DNA from: Fimenecus sp052298855
GTDB lineage: Bacteria > Bacillota > Clostridia > Oscillospirales > Acutalibacteraceae
Assembly (NCBI GenBank): GCA_052298855.1
Contig: DAVZXP010000006.1
Span: 104,254-168,253 of the forward strand
Reading direction: 5' to 3'
Length of the DNA: 64,000 nucleotides
Below the pieces are notes generated by a model. That model ran no database searches and was not told where the DNA came from. It saw only the letters and a program-made list of their open reading frames with translations. Position numbers and translations under genes: made by a program. This document shows positions 1 to 8,061 of this stretch, one piece after another; position 1 is the stretch's first letter; each line of letters begins with the position of its first letter.

Positions 1-1
1 T

Positions 2-1060
2 ATTGCTCAATATGAAAGCGATATAGCAAAGCTCGATGAAAGCATAAACGAAACCGGTGTTCAAATTGATAAGGTTAATGTTCAAATTGCCGATACGCAA
101 GAGTTGCTTGCCGAGCGAATGAGAGCCTCATATATGGCAGGCGAAACCTCAATGCTTGAAATTCTGCTTGACTCCTCAGATTTTGAGTCATTCCTTACAA
201 GACTTGAGCTTTTGAGTGCTGTCGCAAAGCGTGACAACGAATTGATTTCCGGCCTTAAAGGTAAAATTGAGGAGGCAAACAAGCTTGTTGAACAACTTAA
301 TGCTCAAAAGCAGGAACAGGTTGAAAAGCAATCAACTGTTGAGGCGGACAGGGCAAAAAGAGTTGATTCGAGAGCGCAAGTTCAAGCGGTAAGGAATTCT
401 GTTGATAAAAAACAGAATGATATACAGAAAAAAATGAACAATATCAATTCATATATCAGCAATCTCGATCAAGAGTCTGCTGAATGGAGATTGGCAATCG
501 CTAAAATTCAAGCACAAGAAGAAGAATTCAATAAGCAACAGAACAGTTCACTTTCAAAAGGTGATGGTACTCTTAATAAATCTGATGCCGACCATAAATA
601 TACCGTTTCTTCAAAGGGAATGATTTCTCCGCTTCAATATCCGAATGTTGTTTTAAGCGCTTGGTGGGGAAGCTACAGCGGTCATAAGGCACTCGATTAC
701 ATAACTCAAGGTGCAACGGGTAACACTTACGGTAAAGAAATCCGTGCTGTTGCTGACGGAACGGTTAAGTTTGCAGAAACAGGAACGGGATCAGCGAGAA
801 GTTACGGTAAGTATGTTTTAATCGACCACGAAAACGGTGTGGCTACAAGATATGCTCATTGTAGTGGTTTTGCTGTTTCGGCCGGACAGCATGTTAAACA
901 AGGTGATGTTATCGCATATGTGGGTAATACAGGTAATGTACGTCCGGCACCTACTCCACAGAACCCGCACGCAGGCGCACATTTGCATTTCGAGGTTATT
1001 GTACAAGGCGTGCGTGTGAATCCCGAACCGTGGGTTCCTGCTGTTGCACACAGAAAATAA
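2..1060 (+). CDS. M23 family metallopeptidase with N-terminal coiled coil (partial, 5' end outside window)
   Basis: The reading frame is open from base 2, so the true start lies upstream; 352 residues are visible. The first ~175 are a charged, Gln/Glu/Lys-rich coiled coil like those of EnvC/CwlO-type murein hydrolases. The last ~150 form a LytM/M23 domain that cleaves peptidoglycan cross-links outside the membrane. Zinc ligands are visible: the His and Asp of GHKALDY and the His-x-His of HLHFEV. The motif YAHCSG stands where YAHLS is usual. An S41-type gene follows 16 bp downstream. In Firmicutes this pair often lies after ftsEX, which would place the protein as an FtsEX-controlled hydrolase; that is inference, because ftsEX would be outside the window. 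Confidence 0.9.
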   Translation: MAQYESDIAKLDESINETGVQIDKVNVQIADTQELLAERMRASYMAGETSMLEILLDSSDFESFLTRLELLSAVAKRDNELISGLKGKIEEANKLVEQLNAQKQEQVEKQSTVEADRAKRVDSRAQVQAVRNSVDKKQNDIQKKMNNINSYISNLDQESAEWRLAIAKIQAQEEEFNKQQNSSLSKGDGTLNKSDADHKYTVSSKGMISPLQYPNVVLSAWWGSYSGHKALDYITQGATGNTYGKEIRAVADGTVKFAETGTGSARSYGKYVLIDHENGVATRYAHCSGFAVSAGQHVKQGDVIAYVGNTGNVRPAPTPQNPHAGAHLHFEVIVQGVRVNPEPWVPAVAHRK

Positions 1061-1076
1061 CTTGAGGTGGTTGTAA

Positions 1077-2282
1077 ATGAACAAAAAAATATCGGTGGGC
1101 GTATCTGTTGCGATAACGCTCGTTGCGGTTGCGATTACCGTTGCCGTTACAATGTCCGTATCAATGAGAACCTACAACAGCCTCATTAAGGACTTGCCAA
1201 ACAGGGCGCAGATGTATTCGTATATTTCGGAAATTGACAATATAGTAAGAACAAACTATTACGGCTCAATAAACGAAATGCTTTTGAATACCGAGCTTTC
1301 AGGCGGATATGCTTCGGGACTCGGCGACAAGTACAGCAAATACCTTACCGCTGCCGAGTATGAAACGTATAAGAACGAGCTTAACGGCGAAAAGGTCGGA
1401 ATAGGCATTATTGCTTATTATGACGAAACGGAAACAGCTATTTATGCGGCGGAGGTTTCCGAAAATTCACCTGCTGCGCAAAGCGGTATTTCAAAGGGCG
1501 ACAAGATAATCGAAATTGACGAAGAGCCTGTTACCGCATACAACTATAACGAGCTTATGGATAAGCTTACGGGCGGAAAGCTCACAAGCGTTACGGTTCG
1601 TTTTGTGCACGACGGCGTAGAGCAATCTGTCGGTGTTGTAAAGGGCTACAGCGCACAGTCTGTTTATTACAGTGCAAACGGTTCGGTCGGATATGTTAAA
1701 ATTACCGACTTCTATTCGACAACGGCTTCACAGCTTAAAAAAGCTATAAATGAGCTTTCAAAACAGAATGTTACAAGCGTTATCTTTGATTTAAGAGGCA
1801 CTTCAAACGGAACAATCGAATATGCGGCTAAAACACTTGACGTTTTGGTTCCCGTTGCGAGTGAGGGCAGCGGTGCGATAGCAACGGCTCTCGATAAGGA
1901 CGGTAATATTACCGATACATTTACCACGGATGCGGATAGCGTTTCAATGCAGATGATGGTGCTTGTAAACAATCAGACCTCGGGGCCTGCGGAGCTTTTT
2001 GCCTGTGACTTGAGGGACTTCGGAAAGGCTCAGCTGGTCGGCACTACAACTAACGGAAACGGAACTATGCAAAAGGCATATCAGTTGAGCGACGGCGGTG
2101 CAATTATCCTTACCGTTGCGGAGATTAAGCCTTATGTCAGCGCATCTTATAATTCTGTTGGCGTGATTCCTGACTTTGAGGTCAAGCTTGACTCGCAAAA
2201 GGAAGCGAAGCTTGCAATTCTCTCGCAAGAGGACGACGACCAATATAAGAAGGCTTATGACGTTCTTGTCGGCGAAAATTAA
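1077..2282 (+). CDS. S41 family C-terminal-processing protease homologue, predicted catalytically dead
   Basis: 401 aa. There is one N-terminal membrane segment (about 7-29), a PDZ domain (about 100-185) and an S41 protease fold, the order of CtpA/CtpB proteins. The family's Ser-Lys dyad is normally the middle Ser of SASASE (or TASAAE) and a Lys 25 residues later in GKG. Here the first motif reads TSGPAE, placing Gly303 at the Ser position, and the second reads NGNG, placing Asn328 at the Lys position. The spacing of 25 is kept, so the alignment is secure and both residues are lost. The fold and PDZ look intact, so a scaffold or regulatory role beside the M23 hydrolase is likely. It has the RBS GAGGTGG and sits 16 bp after the M23 gene, probably in one operon. 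Confidence 0.9.
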   Translation: MNKKISVGVSVAITLVAVAITVAVTMSVSMRTYNSLIKDLPNRAQMYSYISEIDNIVRTNYYGSINEMLLNTELSGGYASGLGDKYSKYLTAAEYETYKNELNGEKVGIGIIAYYDETETAIYAAEVSENSPAAQSGISKGDKIIEIDEEPVTAYNYNELMDKLTGGKLTSVTVRFVHDGVEQSVGVVKGYSAQSVYYSANGSVGYVKITDFYSTTASQLKKAINELSKQNVTSVIFDLRGTSNGTIEYAAKTLDVLVPVASEGSGAIATALDKDGNITDTFTTDADSVSMQMMVLVNNQTSGPAELFACDLRDFGKAQLVGTTTNGNGTMQKAYQLSDGGAIILTVAEIKPYVSASYNSVGVIPDFEVKLDSQKEAKLAILSQEDDDQYKKAYDVLVGEN

Positions 2283-2295
2283 CATTTTATTAAAG

Positions 2296-2330
2296 CACCT
2301 TGCATACAATTTCGTATGCGAGGTGTTTTT
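2296..2330 (+). promoter_or_regulatory. Hairpin plus T5 carrying the Shine-Dalgarno of the next gene
   Basis: CACCT (2296-2300) and GCATAC (2302-2307) pair with GTATGC (2314-2319) and AGGTG (2321-2325), and five T follow directly before the ATG at 2331. The 3' arm contains GAGGTG, the only good ribosome binding site for that ATG. The structure can therefore act as an intrinsic terminator and, when transcribed through, hide the binding site. Confidence 0.6.
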
Positions 2331-3131
2331 ATGTTTGCCGTGTTGAAAATAATTTCCGAAGAAAAATCCTTATTAAAGAGAATTAAGTGCTTTTTCTCTC
2401 CGCCGTCTCCGATACTTGAAAGGGTCAATGTCAAGGGTGCCGCACCGTTTTATAAACTTGAAATCTATGAAAAGCAGTGCGGAAAGGACTGTTGTGAAGT
2501 AGCAAGAATGCTCGGCTTATGCTCAAAGGCGGTTATTTTGGCTGACGGCACGGACGCTTCAAAGACAGGTAAACTAAAAATATACAAGCCTTCTGTTTTA
2601 CCGAATATAATGACAATAAATTCGGCGGAAAATAATCTTGAAAATAAAGAATATAATAAAGCTGGTTTTACGCTCGGGATAAGAGATGAAAAAGGCGCTT
2701 TTTCGCAGTATCTTGAAAAATTCGTAAATCTTGCAGGGGAAATACGTGTGTTTACAAAAAACGAATTTGCCTACAAAAACGTATGCCAAAAAATATATGA
2801 AAAATACGGCTTGTCGGTGATTGTTATAAGCAATGAGCAAGGACTTTCAAGGTGCGATATGATAATTTCGCCCGAAAATGTTTTTAACCGATATTTCAAC
2901 AACTGTATTCTTGAAAAGTGCGGCGAAAACGGATATAACATATTGAAGGGAGAAGGGATAACCTTGCCGAAATATCCCGAAAGCCTGTTGCCTGTCGGCG
3001 TCGATAAGCTTACCTTTGCCTCGGCGCTTTATGAGGCTTGTGCACTCAAAAGTCTTTCCGAGCTCAAATATGATAAAATGAATGTAACATTTGAAAATGT
3101 TTTTCCGTTCGGCTCTATTGACATTAAATGA
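2331..3131 (+). CDS. Hypothetical protein, 266 aa
   Basis: I do not recognise this protein. It is probably cytoplasmic: no signal peptide or membrane segment is visible. A cysteine-rich patch (KQCGKDCCEVARMLGLC) lies near residues 50-65, and the C-terminal half alternates strands and helices. I chose ATG 2331 over the in-frame ATG at 2316 because GAGGTG at 2320-2325 is spaced correctly for 2331 and lies downstream of 2316. The gene sits between the S41 homologue and greA. Its Shine-Dalgarno is buried in the hairpin just upstream, so its translation or transcription may be conditional. Confidence 0.7.
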   Translation: MFAVLKIISEEKSLLKRIKCFFSPPSPILERVNVKGAAPFYKLEIYEKQCGKDCCEVARMLGLCSKAVILADGTDASKTGKLKIYKPSVLPNIMTINSAENNLENKEYNKAGFTLGIRDEKGAFSQYLEKFVNLAGEIRVFTKNEFAYKNVCQKIYEKYGLSVIVISNEQGLSRCDMIISPENVFNRYFNNCILEKCGENGYNILKGEGITLPKYPESLLPVGVDKLTFASALYEACALKSLSELKYDKMNVTFENVFPFGSIDIK

Positions 3132-3189
3132 AATTTCCCGTATAATATTCATTTGTATATGGGCAAAAGCCGAAAGGAGTTTTAACAAT

Positions 3190-3657
3190 ATGTTACAGGA
3201 AACTTTGCTTAATGCCGAGGGCTATAAAGAATTACAGGACGAGCTTGAAAACTTAAAAACCGTCGGACGTAAAGAAGCTGCGGAAAAAATCAAGGTTGCA
3301 AGAAGCTACGGCGACCTTTCAGAGAACGCTGAGTATGATGAGGCAATGAGCGATCAGGCAAAGCTTGAGGCACGCATCAATGAGCTTGAAAATATGCTCA
3401 AAAACGCTAAGGTATTTGACGAGTCCTCATTGAGCAAGGACGTCATTCACATTGGCTCAAACGTTGTAATCGTTGATGACAAGAAAAATGAATTTTCATA
3501 TAAGATTGTCGGCTATGCACAGGCTGATCCCGATGCAGGCAAGATTTCTGACGAGTCTCCAGTCGGCAAGGCTCTTTTGGGTAAAAAGGTCGGCGACGAC
3601 GTTCAGGTAGAAGCACCTATCGGTATTCGTAGCTTTACAGTTAAGGCTATTTCATAA
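3190..3657 (+). CDS. greA: Transcription elongation factor GreA
   Basis: 155 aa, the usual GreA length. The N-terminal antiparallel coiled coil carries the family signature near SYGDLSENAEYDEA, whose acidic residues reach into the RNA polymerase secondary channel. The C-terminal FKBP-like domain ends with the typical SPVGKALLGKKVGD segment. GreA stimulates cleavage of backtracked RNA so that stalled polymerase can resume. ATG 3190 follows the RBS AAAGGAG; a longer in-frame extension to 3091 has no RBS and overlaps the previous gene. A terminator follows at 3671-3696, so lysS is likely transcribed separately or by read-through. Confidence 0.96.
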   Translation: MLQETLLNAEGYKELQDELENLKTVGRKEAAEKIKVARSYGDLSENAEYDEAMSDQAKLEARINELENMLKNAKVFDESSLSKDVIHIGSNVVIVDDKKNEFSYKIVGYAQADPDAGKISDESPVGKALLGKKVGDDVQVEAPIGIRSFTVKAIS

Positions 3658-3670
3658 AAATAAAATACTC

Positions 3671-3696
3671 GGGCGGCAAGTCCGCCCATATTTTTT
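3671..3696 (+). terminator. Intrinsic terminator after greA
   Basis: GGGCGG pairs with CCGCCC over a 5-nt loop, followed by a run of T (3690-3696). Confidence 0.75.
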
Positions 3697-3716
3697 AGTA
3701 AATCGGAAGTGAAAAT

Positions 3717-5648
3717 ATGGCACAGACAAACAATCAGAACAATTCGGCTCAGCAGGATGTTAATGAGCTTCGTCAAATCAGATTTGACAAATTAAAAGAA
3801 TTGCAGGATGCGGGCAACGATCCCTTTGTTATTACAAAGTACGATGTTACTCATCACAGCACAGATATTAAAGAAAATTTTGACTCTCTTGAGGGCAAGA
3901 CCGTTACCGTTGCAGGCAGACTTATGTCAAAGCGTGTAATGGGTAAGGCTTCGTTTTGCAATATTCAGGACTTAAAGGGCAATATTCAGTCTTATGTAGC
4001 AAGAGATTGCATAGGCGAAGAGGAATATAAGGCATTTAAAAAAATGGATATCGGCGATATTGTCGGTCTTAAAGGTGAAGTTTTCAAGACTAAAACGGGC
4101 GAGATTTCTCTCCACGCTTCTGAACTTGTGCTTCTCTCAAAGAGCCTTCAGATTTTGCCCGAGAAGTTCCACGGACTTACAAATACAGACACAAGATACC
4201 GTCAGAGATATATTGACCTTATTATGAACGCTGAGTCAAAACAGACCTTTATCAACCGTTCAAAGATAATCAGCACTATTCGCCGTTATCTTGATTCACA
4301 GGGCTTTATGGAGGTTGAAACCCCCATGCTCGTTCCCAATGCGGGCGGTGCGGCTGCAAGACCGTTCGAAACGCATTTCAACGCTCTTGACGAGGATGTT
4401 AAGCTTCGTATTTCACTTGAGCTTTACCTTAAAAGACTTATTGTCGGCGGTATGGAGAGAGTTTACGAAATCGGCAGAGTTTTCCGTAATGAGGGACTTG
4501 ATACAAGACACAATCCCGAGTTTACACTTATGGAGCTTTATCAGGCTTACACCGATTATCACGGTATGATGGACCTTACAGAAAATCTTTACAGATTTGT
4601 AGCACAAGAGGTTCTCGGTACTACGAAAATCACTTATAACGGTATCGAAATGGATCTCGGCAAGCCGTTTGAGAGAATAACTATGCTTGACGCCGTTAAA
4701 AAGTATTCGGGCGTTGACTTTAACAAGATTGAAACGCTTGAGCAGGCGAGAGCCGTTGCAAAAGAGCATCATGTTGAATACGAAGAAAGACACAAGAAGG
4801 GCGACATTCTCAACCTCTTCTTTGAGGAATTTGTCGAGGAGCACCTTGTTCAGCCGACATTTGTAATGGATCACCCGATTGAGATTTCTCCGCTTACAAA
4901 GAAAAAGCCCGAAAATCCCGACTATGTTGAGCGTTTTGAGTTCTTTATGAACGGTTGGGAAATGGCAAACGCTTATTCGGAGCTTAATGATCCGATTGAC
5001 CAGCGTGAACGCTTTAAGGCACAGGAAGAATTGCTTGCACAGGGCGACGAAGAGGCTAACCACACCGACGAGGACTTCCTTTATGCACTTGAACTCGGTA
5101 TGCCTCCCACAGGCGGTATCGGCTTCGGTATCGACAGAATGGTTATGCTTCTTACCGATTCTCCCGCAATCCGTGATGTTTTGCTCTTCCCCACGATGAA
5201 ATCGCTTGATTCGGGCAAAAAAGCAAGCAAAGCACCTGTATCCGAAGCAGCAGAAAAACCTGTTGAAAAGATTGATTTCTCAAATGTAAAGATTGAGCCA
5301 ATTTTTGAAGAAATGGTAGATTTCGACACATTTGCAAAATCTGATTTCCGTGCAGTTAAGATTTTGGCTTGCGAAGCAGTATCGAAGTCAAAGAAGCTTC
5401 TGAAGTTTACATTAGATGACGGTGAACGCAAAGACCGTGTGATTTTAAGCGGTATTCACGAGTATTACGAGCCGGAAGAACTGGTTGGTAAGACTGCAAT
5501 CGCTATCGTGAACCTGCCACCGAGAAATATGATGGGAATTGATTCCGAGGGTATGCTGATTTCAGCAGTACACGAGGAAGACGGTCACGAAGGACTGAAC
5601 CTTCTGATGGTAAATGACAGAATTCCGGCAGGTGCAAAGCTCTATTAA
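3717..5648 (+). CDS. lysS: Lysyl-tRNA synthetase, class II, with fused C-terminal tRNA-binding (Trbp111/EMAP-like) domain
   Basis: 643 aa against about 490-500 for ordinary bacterial LysRS. Residues ~60-165 are the OB-fold anticodon-binding domain. The class II catalytic core follows, with motif 2 near RVYEIGRVFRNEG and motif 3 at GIGFGIDRM. After an Ala/Lys/Glu-rich linker (~500-520), residues ~525-643 form a second OB fold like the C-terminal tRNA-binding domain of MetRS (GKTAIAIVNLPPRNMMGIDSEGM). The enzyme charges tRNA-Lys; the extra domain should add non-specific tRNA affinity. Half the Leu codons of the added domain are CTG (6 of 12), whereas I saw essentially none in the synthetase core. 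The extension therefore looks foreign, and it lies against the cassette array that starts just downstream. Confidence 0.95.
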   Translation: MAQTNNQNNSAQQDVNELRQIRFDKLKELQDAGNDPFVITKYDVTHHSTDIKENFDSLEGKTVTVAGRLMSKRVMGKASFCNIQDLKGNIQSYVARDCIGEEEYKAFKKMDIGDIVGLKGEVFKTKTGEISLHASELVLLSKSLQILPEKFHGLTNTDTRYRQRYIDLIMNAESKQTFINRSKIISTIRRYLDSQGFMEVETPMLVPNAGGAAARPFETHFNALDEDVKLRISLELYLKRLIVGGMERVYEIGRVFRNEGLDTRHNPEFTLMELYQAYTDYHGMMDLTENLYRFVAQEVLGTTKITYNGIEMDLGKPFERITMLDAVKKYSGVDFNKIETLEQARAVAKEHHVEYEERHKKGDILNLFFEEFVEEHLVQPTFVMDHPIEISPLTKKKPENPDYVERFEFFMNGWEMANAYSELNDPIDQRERFKAQEELLAQGDEEANHTDEDFLYALELGMPPTGGIGFGIDRMVMLLTDSPAIRDVLLFPTMKSLDSGKKASKAPVSEAAEKPVEKIDFSNVKIEPIFEEMVDFDTFAKSDFRAVKILACEAVSKSKKLLKFTLDDGERKDRVILSGIHEYYEPEELVGKTAIAIVNLPPRNMMGIDSEGMLISAVHEEDGHEGLNLLMVNDRIPAGAKLY

Positions 5649-5690
5649 GAAGTACCGTTTTACCCAATAAAACGGGATGTACTTCATTTG
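5648..5690 (+). terminator. Hairpin after lysS
   Basis: GAAGTAC (5648-5654) pairs with GTACTTC (5678-5684) around an inner GTTTTA/TAAAAC stem, followed by ATTTGTG. It overlaps the lysS stop codon and has only a weak T tract. The remaining bases to 5781 show a long imperfect AGCTCTG...CAGAGC pairing but no ORF I trust. Confidence 0.55.
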
Positions 5691-5781
5691 TGAAAAAGCT
5701 CTGAAAATACACAAATACACCAAATTTACACCAAATGGTGCTTGAAACGGTGCAGAGCCTTAAAAATCGCATATTTTAAAG

Positions 5782-5836
5782 ATATATGGGCAGTTCCATT
5801 GCGGAATTGCCCATTTTCAGAAAGAAAAAGATAAAT
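5782..5836 (+). repeat. Cassette repeat, left half copy (hairpin B only)
   Basis: It contains the GGGCAG...TTGCCC stem and the following CATTTTC-A-rich tail seen at the right end of every full repeat. Hairpin A and the conserved spacer are missing. It precedes the first cassette gene. Confidence 0.7.
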
Positions 5837-5860
5837 TGGTATTTATAAAGGAGAATATTG

Positions 5861-6463
5861 ATGAAACTATTTTTATGTTCGCACTTTTCAAGTGTGGGAA
5901 GTCTGATAAAGGAAGAAATTGAAAATAAGAAAGTCGCATTTATTCCAACAGCTTCGCTGCGTGAAGGCTACACCGGTTATGTCGGCTCGGCTCGAAAATT
6001 ATTCAAAAAGTTGGGAGCAATCGTAACTGAAATTGATATTTCAACGGAGGCTTATTCAACGATACAGTCTGTTTTTGAAGAAGCAGATGTGATATATTTT
6101 ACCGGCGGAAATTCTTTCTTTCTTATGGACCAGCTCCGTAAAACGGGAACTGATGGGCTGCTGAAAAAGGAATTGGCAAATGGAAAATTGATGATCGGCG
6201 AGTCGGCAGGCGCAATTATATGCGCTCCAAGCATCCAATATATCGAGCAAATGGATGAAAAGCCGGAGGACTACTCACAAGAAGATGATGCAGGGCTTGA
6301 TTTGATTGATTTCTATGTTCTTCCGCATTATCTTACAGCACCATTTAAGAAAGTTACCGAGAAAATAATGACTGAGTTTTCGGATTTGAATCTATGCCCA
6401 ATTAACAACCGTCAGGGAATTGTAATTGATGGTGAAGATTCAAAGGTTATTTGCAAAGACTAA
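5861..6463 (+). CDS. Peptidase E-like protein (S51 family), cassette 1
   Basis: 200 aa. It resembles the S51 (dipeptidase E / cyanophycinase) class I glutamine-amidotransferase-like fold. The nucleophile elbow GESAG (Ser near residue 113) and the glycine-rich YFTGGNSFFL are both present. Family members cleave dipeptides with N-terminal aspartate or related substrates in the cytoplasm; the substrate here cannot be read from sequence. ATG 5861 follows the RBS AAAGGAG. It is the first gene of the array, preceded by a hairpin B half-repeat and followed by full repeat R1. Codon use is more AT-rich than in lysS. Confidence 0.85.
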   Translation: MKLFLCSHFSSVGSLIKEEIENKKVAFIPTASLREGYTGYVGSARKLFKKLGAIVTEIDISTEAYSTIQSVFEEADVIYFTGGNSFFLMDQLRKTGTDGLLKKELANGKLMIGESAGAIICAPSIQYIEQMDEKPEDYSQEDDAGLDLIDFYVLPHYLTAPFKKVTEKIMTEFSDLNLCPINNRQGIVIDGEDSKVICKD

Positions 6464-6473
6464 TTTGAAAATT

Positions 6474-6625
6474 CCAGTTTGCCAACTTGCCCTTTGAGAG
6501 AGGAGAAATCCTTTTCTCAAAAGTTTGTGCGATACTGAATGTTATGTTAAGATAGCAAGTATAGCGGGCGGGCAATTTCAATCGGAGTTGCCCATTTTTA
6601 AAACAAACAGAAATACAAATCGAAA
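6474..6625 (+). repeat. Cassette repeat R1 (full copy)
   Basis: Hairpin A (CCCTTTGAGA with imperfect partner TCTCAAAAG), conserved spacer starting TTGTGCGATACTG, hairpin B (GGGCAATTTC with GGAGTTGCCC, 6570-6593), then a T run and the A-rich tail AAATACAAATCG. Confidence 0.85.
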
Positions 6626-6655
6626 GTTGTTAGGAAAAGGTGAATTAAAAGGCGA

Positions 6656-7306
6656 ATGGAGCAAAAAAGTAAAAATGCGATTTCAATCATAGGTGGTGCA
6701 GATGGTCCTACAAGCATTTTTATAGCAGGACATTCAAAAAAGCAACCGTTAAAGATTAGAATCAAAAATAGCATATATAGATATAAGAGAAAAAAAGTAG
6801 AGAAGACAATAGTTGCAAATCCGCATTCTCTTTCTGAAACAGTGCAGTATGCAAAAGATAAATACGAATTGACCGAAACTGCTCCCGCTGATAGAGAATA
6901 TATTGAACAAATAAAATGTCTAAAAGAAAGTTTGATTTTGCAGTATAAACCGGAACTTTTGGGTGAAATGAAGGATATTCCGGTACCGGATTTTTCTAAT
7001 GAAGCATCCGTCAAAGAGTATTTGGATAAAATAAAGACTCGAAGTGAAATGATTGCTGAAATGCCAGATAGTATAATTCCTATGGATTTTCATTTGTATA
7101 AAATAAGAATTGATGATGATTTTCTTGAAATGAAGATAGATTATACTTGGAATATATTTGGAATGTCTTATTCAGGAAATAAGGCGGTAATGAAAAAATT
7201 TAAGAAAATATCCGGAGATTTATACAGTTATTACGGTGTTACTGAGGAAGATATTAAAAATAAGACAAAAAGATATTCATTACTGGTAACGAACTTGAGT
7301 TTATAA
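6656..7306 (+). CDS. Hypothetical protein with N-terminal IIGGADGPTSIF motif, cassette 2
   Basis: 216 aa. Residues ~9-24 (ISIIGGADGPTSIFIA) match a signature segment of the membrane-embedded beta subunits of sodium-pumping decarboxylases (OadB/GcdB type). The rest of the protein is short, charged and has no membrane helices, so it is not that subunit. I do not recognise the body; it is Lys/Glu-rich and mainly helical, with a possible beta-rich C-terminus. From memory, the same motif heads other small Clostridia proteins of unknown function. It is flanked by repeats R1 and R2. The RBS is modest (AAAAGGTG, somewhat distant from the ATG). Confidence 0.75.
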   Translation: MEQKSKNAISIIGGADGPTSIFIAGHSKKQPLKIRIKNSIYRYKRKKVEKTIVANPHSLSETVQYAKDKYELTETAPADREYIEQIKCLKESLILQYKPELLGEMKDIPVPDFSNEASVKEYLDKIKTRSEMIAEMPDSIIPMDFHLYKIRIDDDFLEMKIDYTWNIFGMSYSGNKAVMKKFKKISGDLYSYYGVTEEDIKNKTKRYSLLVTNLSL

Positions 7307-7309
7307 CTT

Positions 7310-7455
7310 CCGGTTTGCCAACTTGCCCTTTGAGAGAGGAGAAATCTTTTCTCAAAGGGTTGTGCGATACTGAATGTTATGTTAAGATAGCAAGTATGGC
7401 GAGTGGGCAATTCCAATCGGTTTTGCACATTTTCTAAAACGAATAGGAATTGAAA
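7310..7455 (+). repeat. Cassette repeat R2 (full copy)
   Basis: Hairpin A is a perfect 10-bp stem (CCCTTTGAGA/TCTCAAAGGG). The spacer is conserved. Hairpin B is degenerate in its 3' arm, which reads TTGCAC where the other copies have TTGCCC. Confidence 0.85.
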
Positions 7456-7476
7456 TAAGGGTCGGTAAATACCGTT

Positions 7477-7902
7477 ATGATTAGAGAATTACAAAAAGCG
7501 GATATAAACAAAGTCGCAGATATATGGCTTGATACAAATATAAAGGCACATTCTTTTATCCCTGCTCAATATTGGAAAGACAATTTTGAATTGGTAAAAG
7601 AACTGCTGTTACAGGCTGAAGTCTATGTCTATGAGGAAAATCTGGAAATACAAGGCTTTATAGGACTTAACGGCGAATATATTGAGGGCATTTTTGTTTC
7701 TGACGAATATCAATCTCAAGGTATAGGTGCACGGTTATTGAATTATATAAAAAGCAATAGGGTTAAATTATCTTTAAGTGTGTATCAGAAGAATAGTCGA
7801 GCAATATCTTTTTATCAAAGAGAAGAATTTGAAATTCGGTGCGAAGATTTAGACGAAGCTACCGGAGAAAAGGAATATGTAATGATTTGGCAACCAAAAT
7901 AA
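7477..7902 (+). CDS. GNAT family N-acetyltransferase, cassette 3
   Basis: 141 aa, the size of a single-domain GNAT. The acetyl-CoA pyrophosphate-binding loop appears as YQSQGIGARLL (Q/RxxGxG/A type), preceded by the strand IEGIFVSDEY and followed by SVYQKNSRAISFYQREEF, the usual family C-terminal motif. It resembles the YiaC/YjaB group and should transfer an acetyl group to an amine on a small molecule or protein; the substrate is unknown. It lies between repeats R2 and R3 on the same strand as the other cassettes. The RBS is weak (AAGGGTCGG). Confidence 0.9.
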   Translation: MIRELQKADINKVADIWLDTNIKAHSFIPAQYWKDNFELVKELLLQAEVYVYEENLEIQGFIGLNGEYIEGIFVSDEYQSQGIGARLLNYIKSNRVKLSLSVYQKNSRAISFYQREEFEIRCEDLDEATGEKEYVMIWQPK

Positions 7903-8050
7903 TAACTTGCCCTTTGAGAGAAGAGAAATCATTTTCTCAAAAGGTTGTGCGATACTGAATGTTATGTTAAGATAGTAAGTATAGCGAGTGGGCAATCCCG
8001 ATTGGAATTGCCCATTTTTAAAACAAATAGAAATACAAATAGAATGTTGT
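7903..8050 (+). repeat. Cassette repeat R3 (full copy)
   Basis: It starts directly at the GNAT stop codon. Hairpin A carries GAAGAG in the loop side, the spacer differs only at AGTAAG, and hairpin B (GGGCAATCCC with GGAATTGCCC) keeps its base pairing. Confidence 0.85.
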
Positions 8051-8061
8051 AGGTGTTATGA

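Noticed and set aside
3091..3189. N-terminal extension of GreA
   Set aside because: It overlaps the preceding gene, lacks an RBS, and GreA proteins begin at the ATG 3190 position.
3700..3716. T-box leader ahead of lysS
   Set aside because: The gap after the greA terminator is too short and no T-box sequence is visible.
4413..5063. 216-aa minus-strand ORF within lysS
   Set aside because: Shadow of the strongly conserved lysS frame; no RBS or family resemblance.
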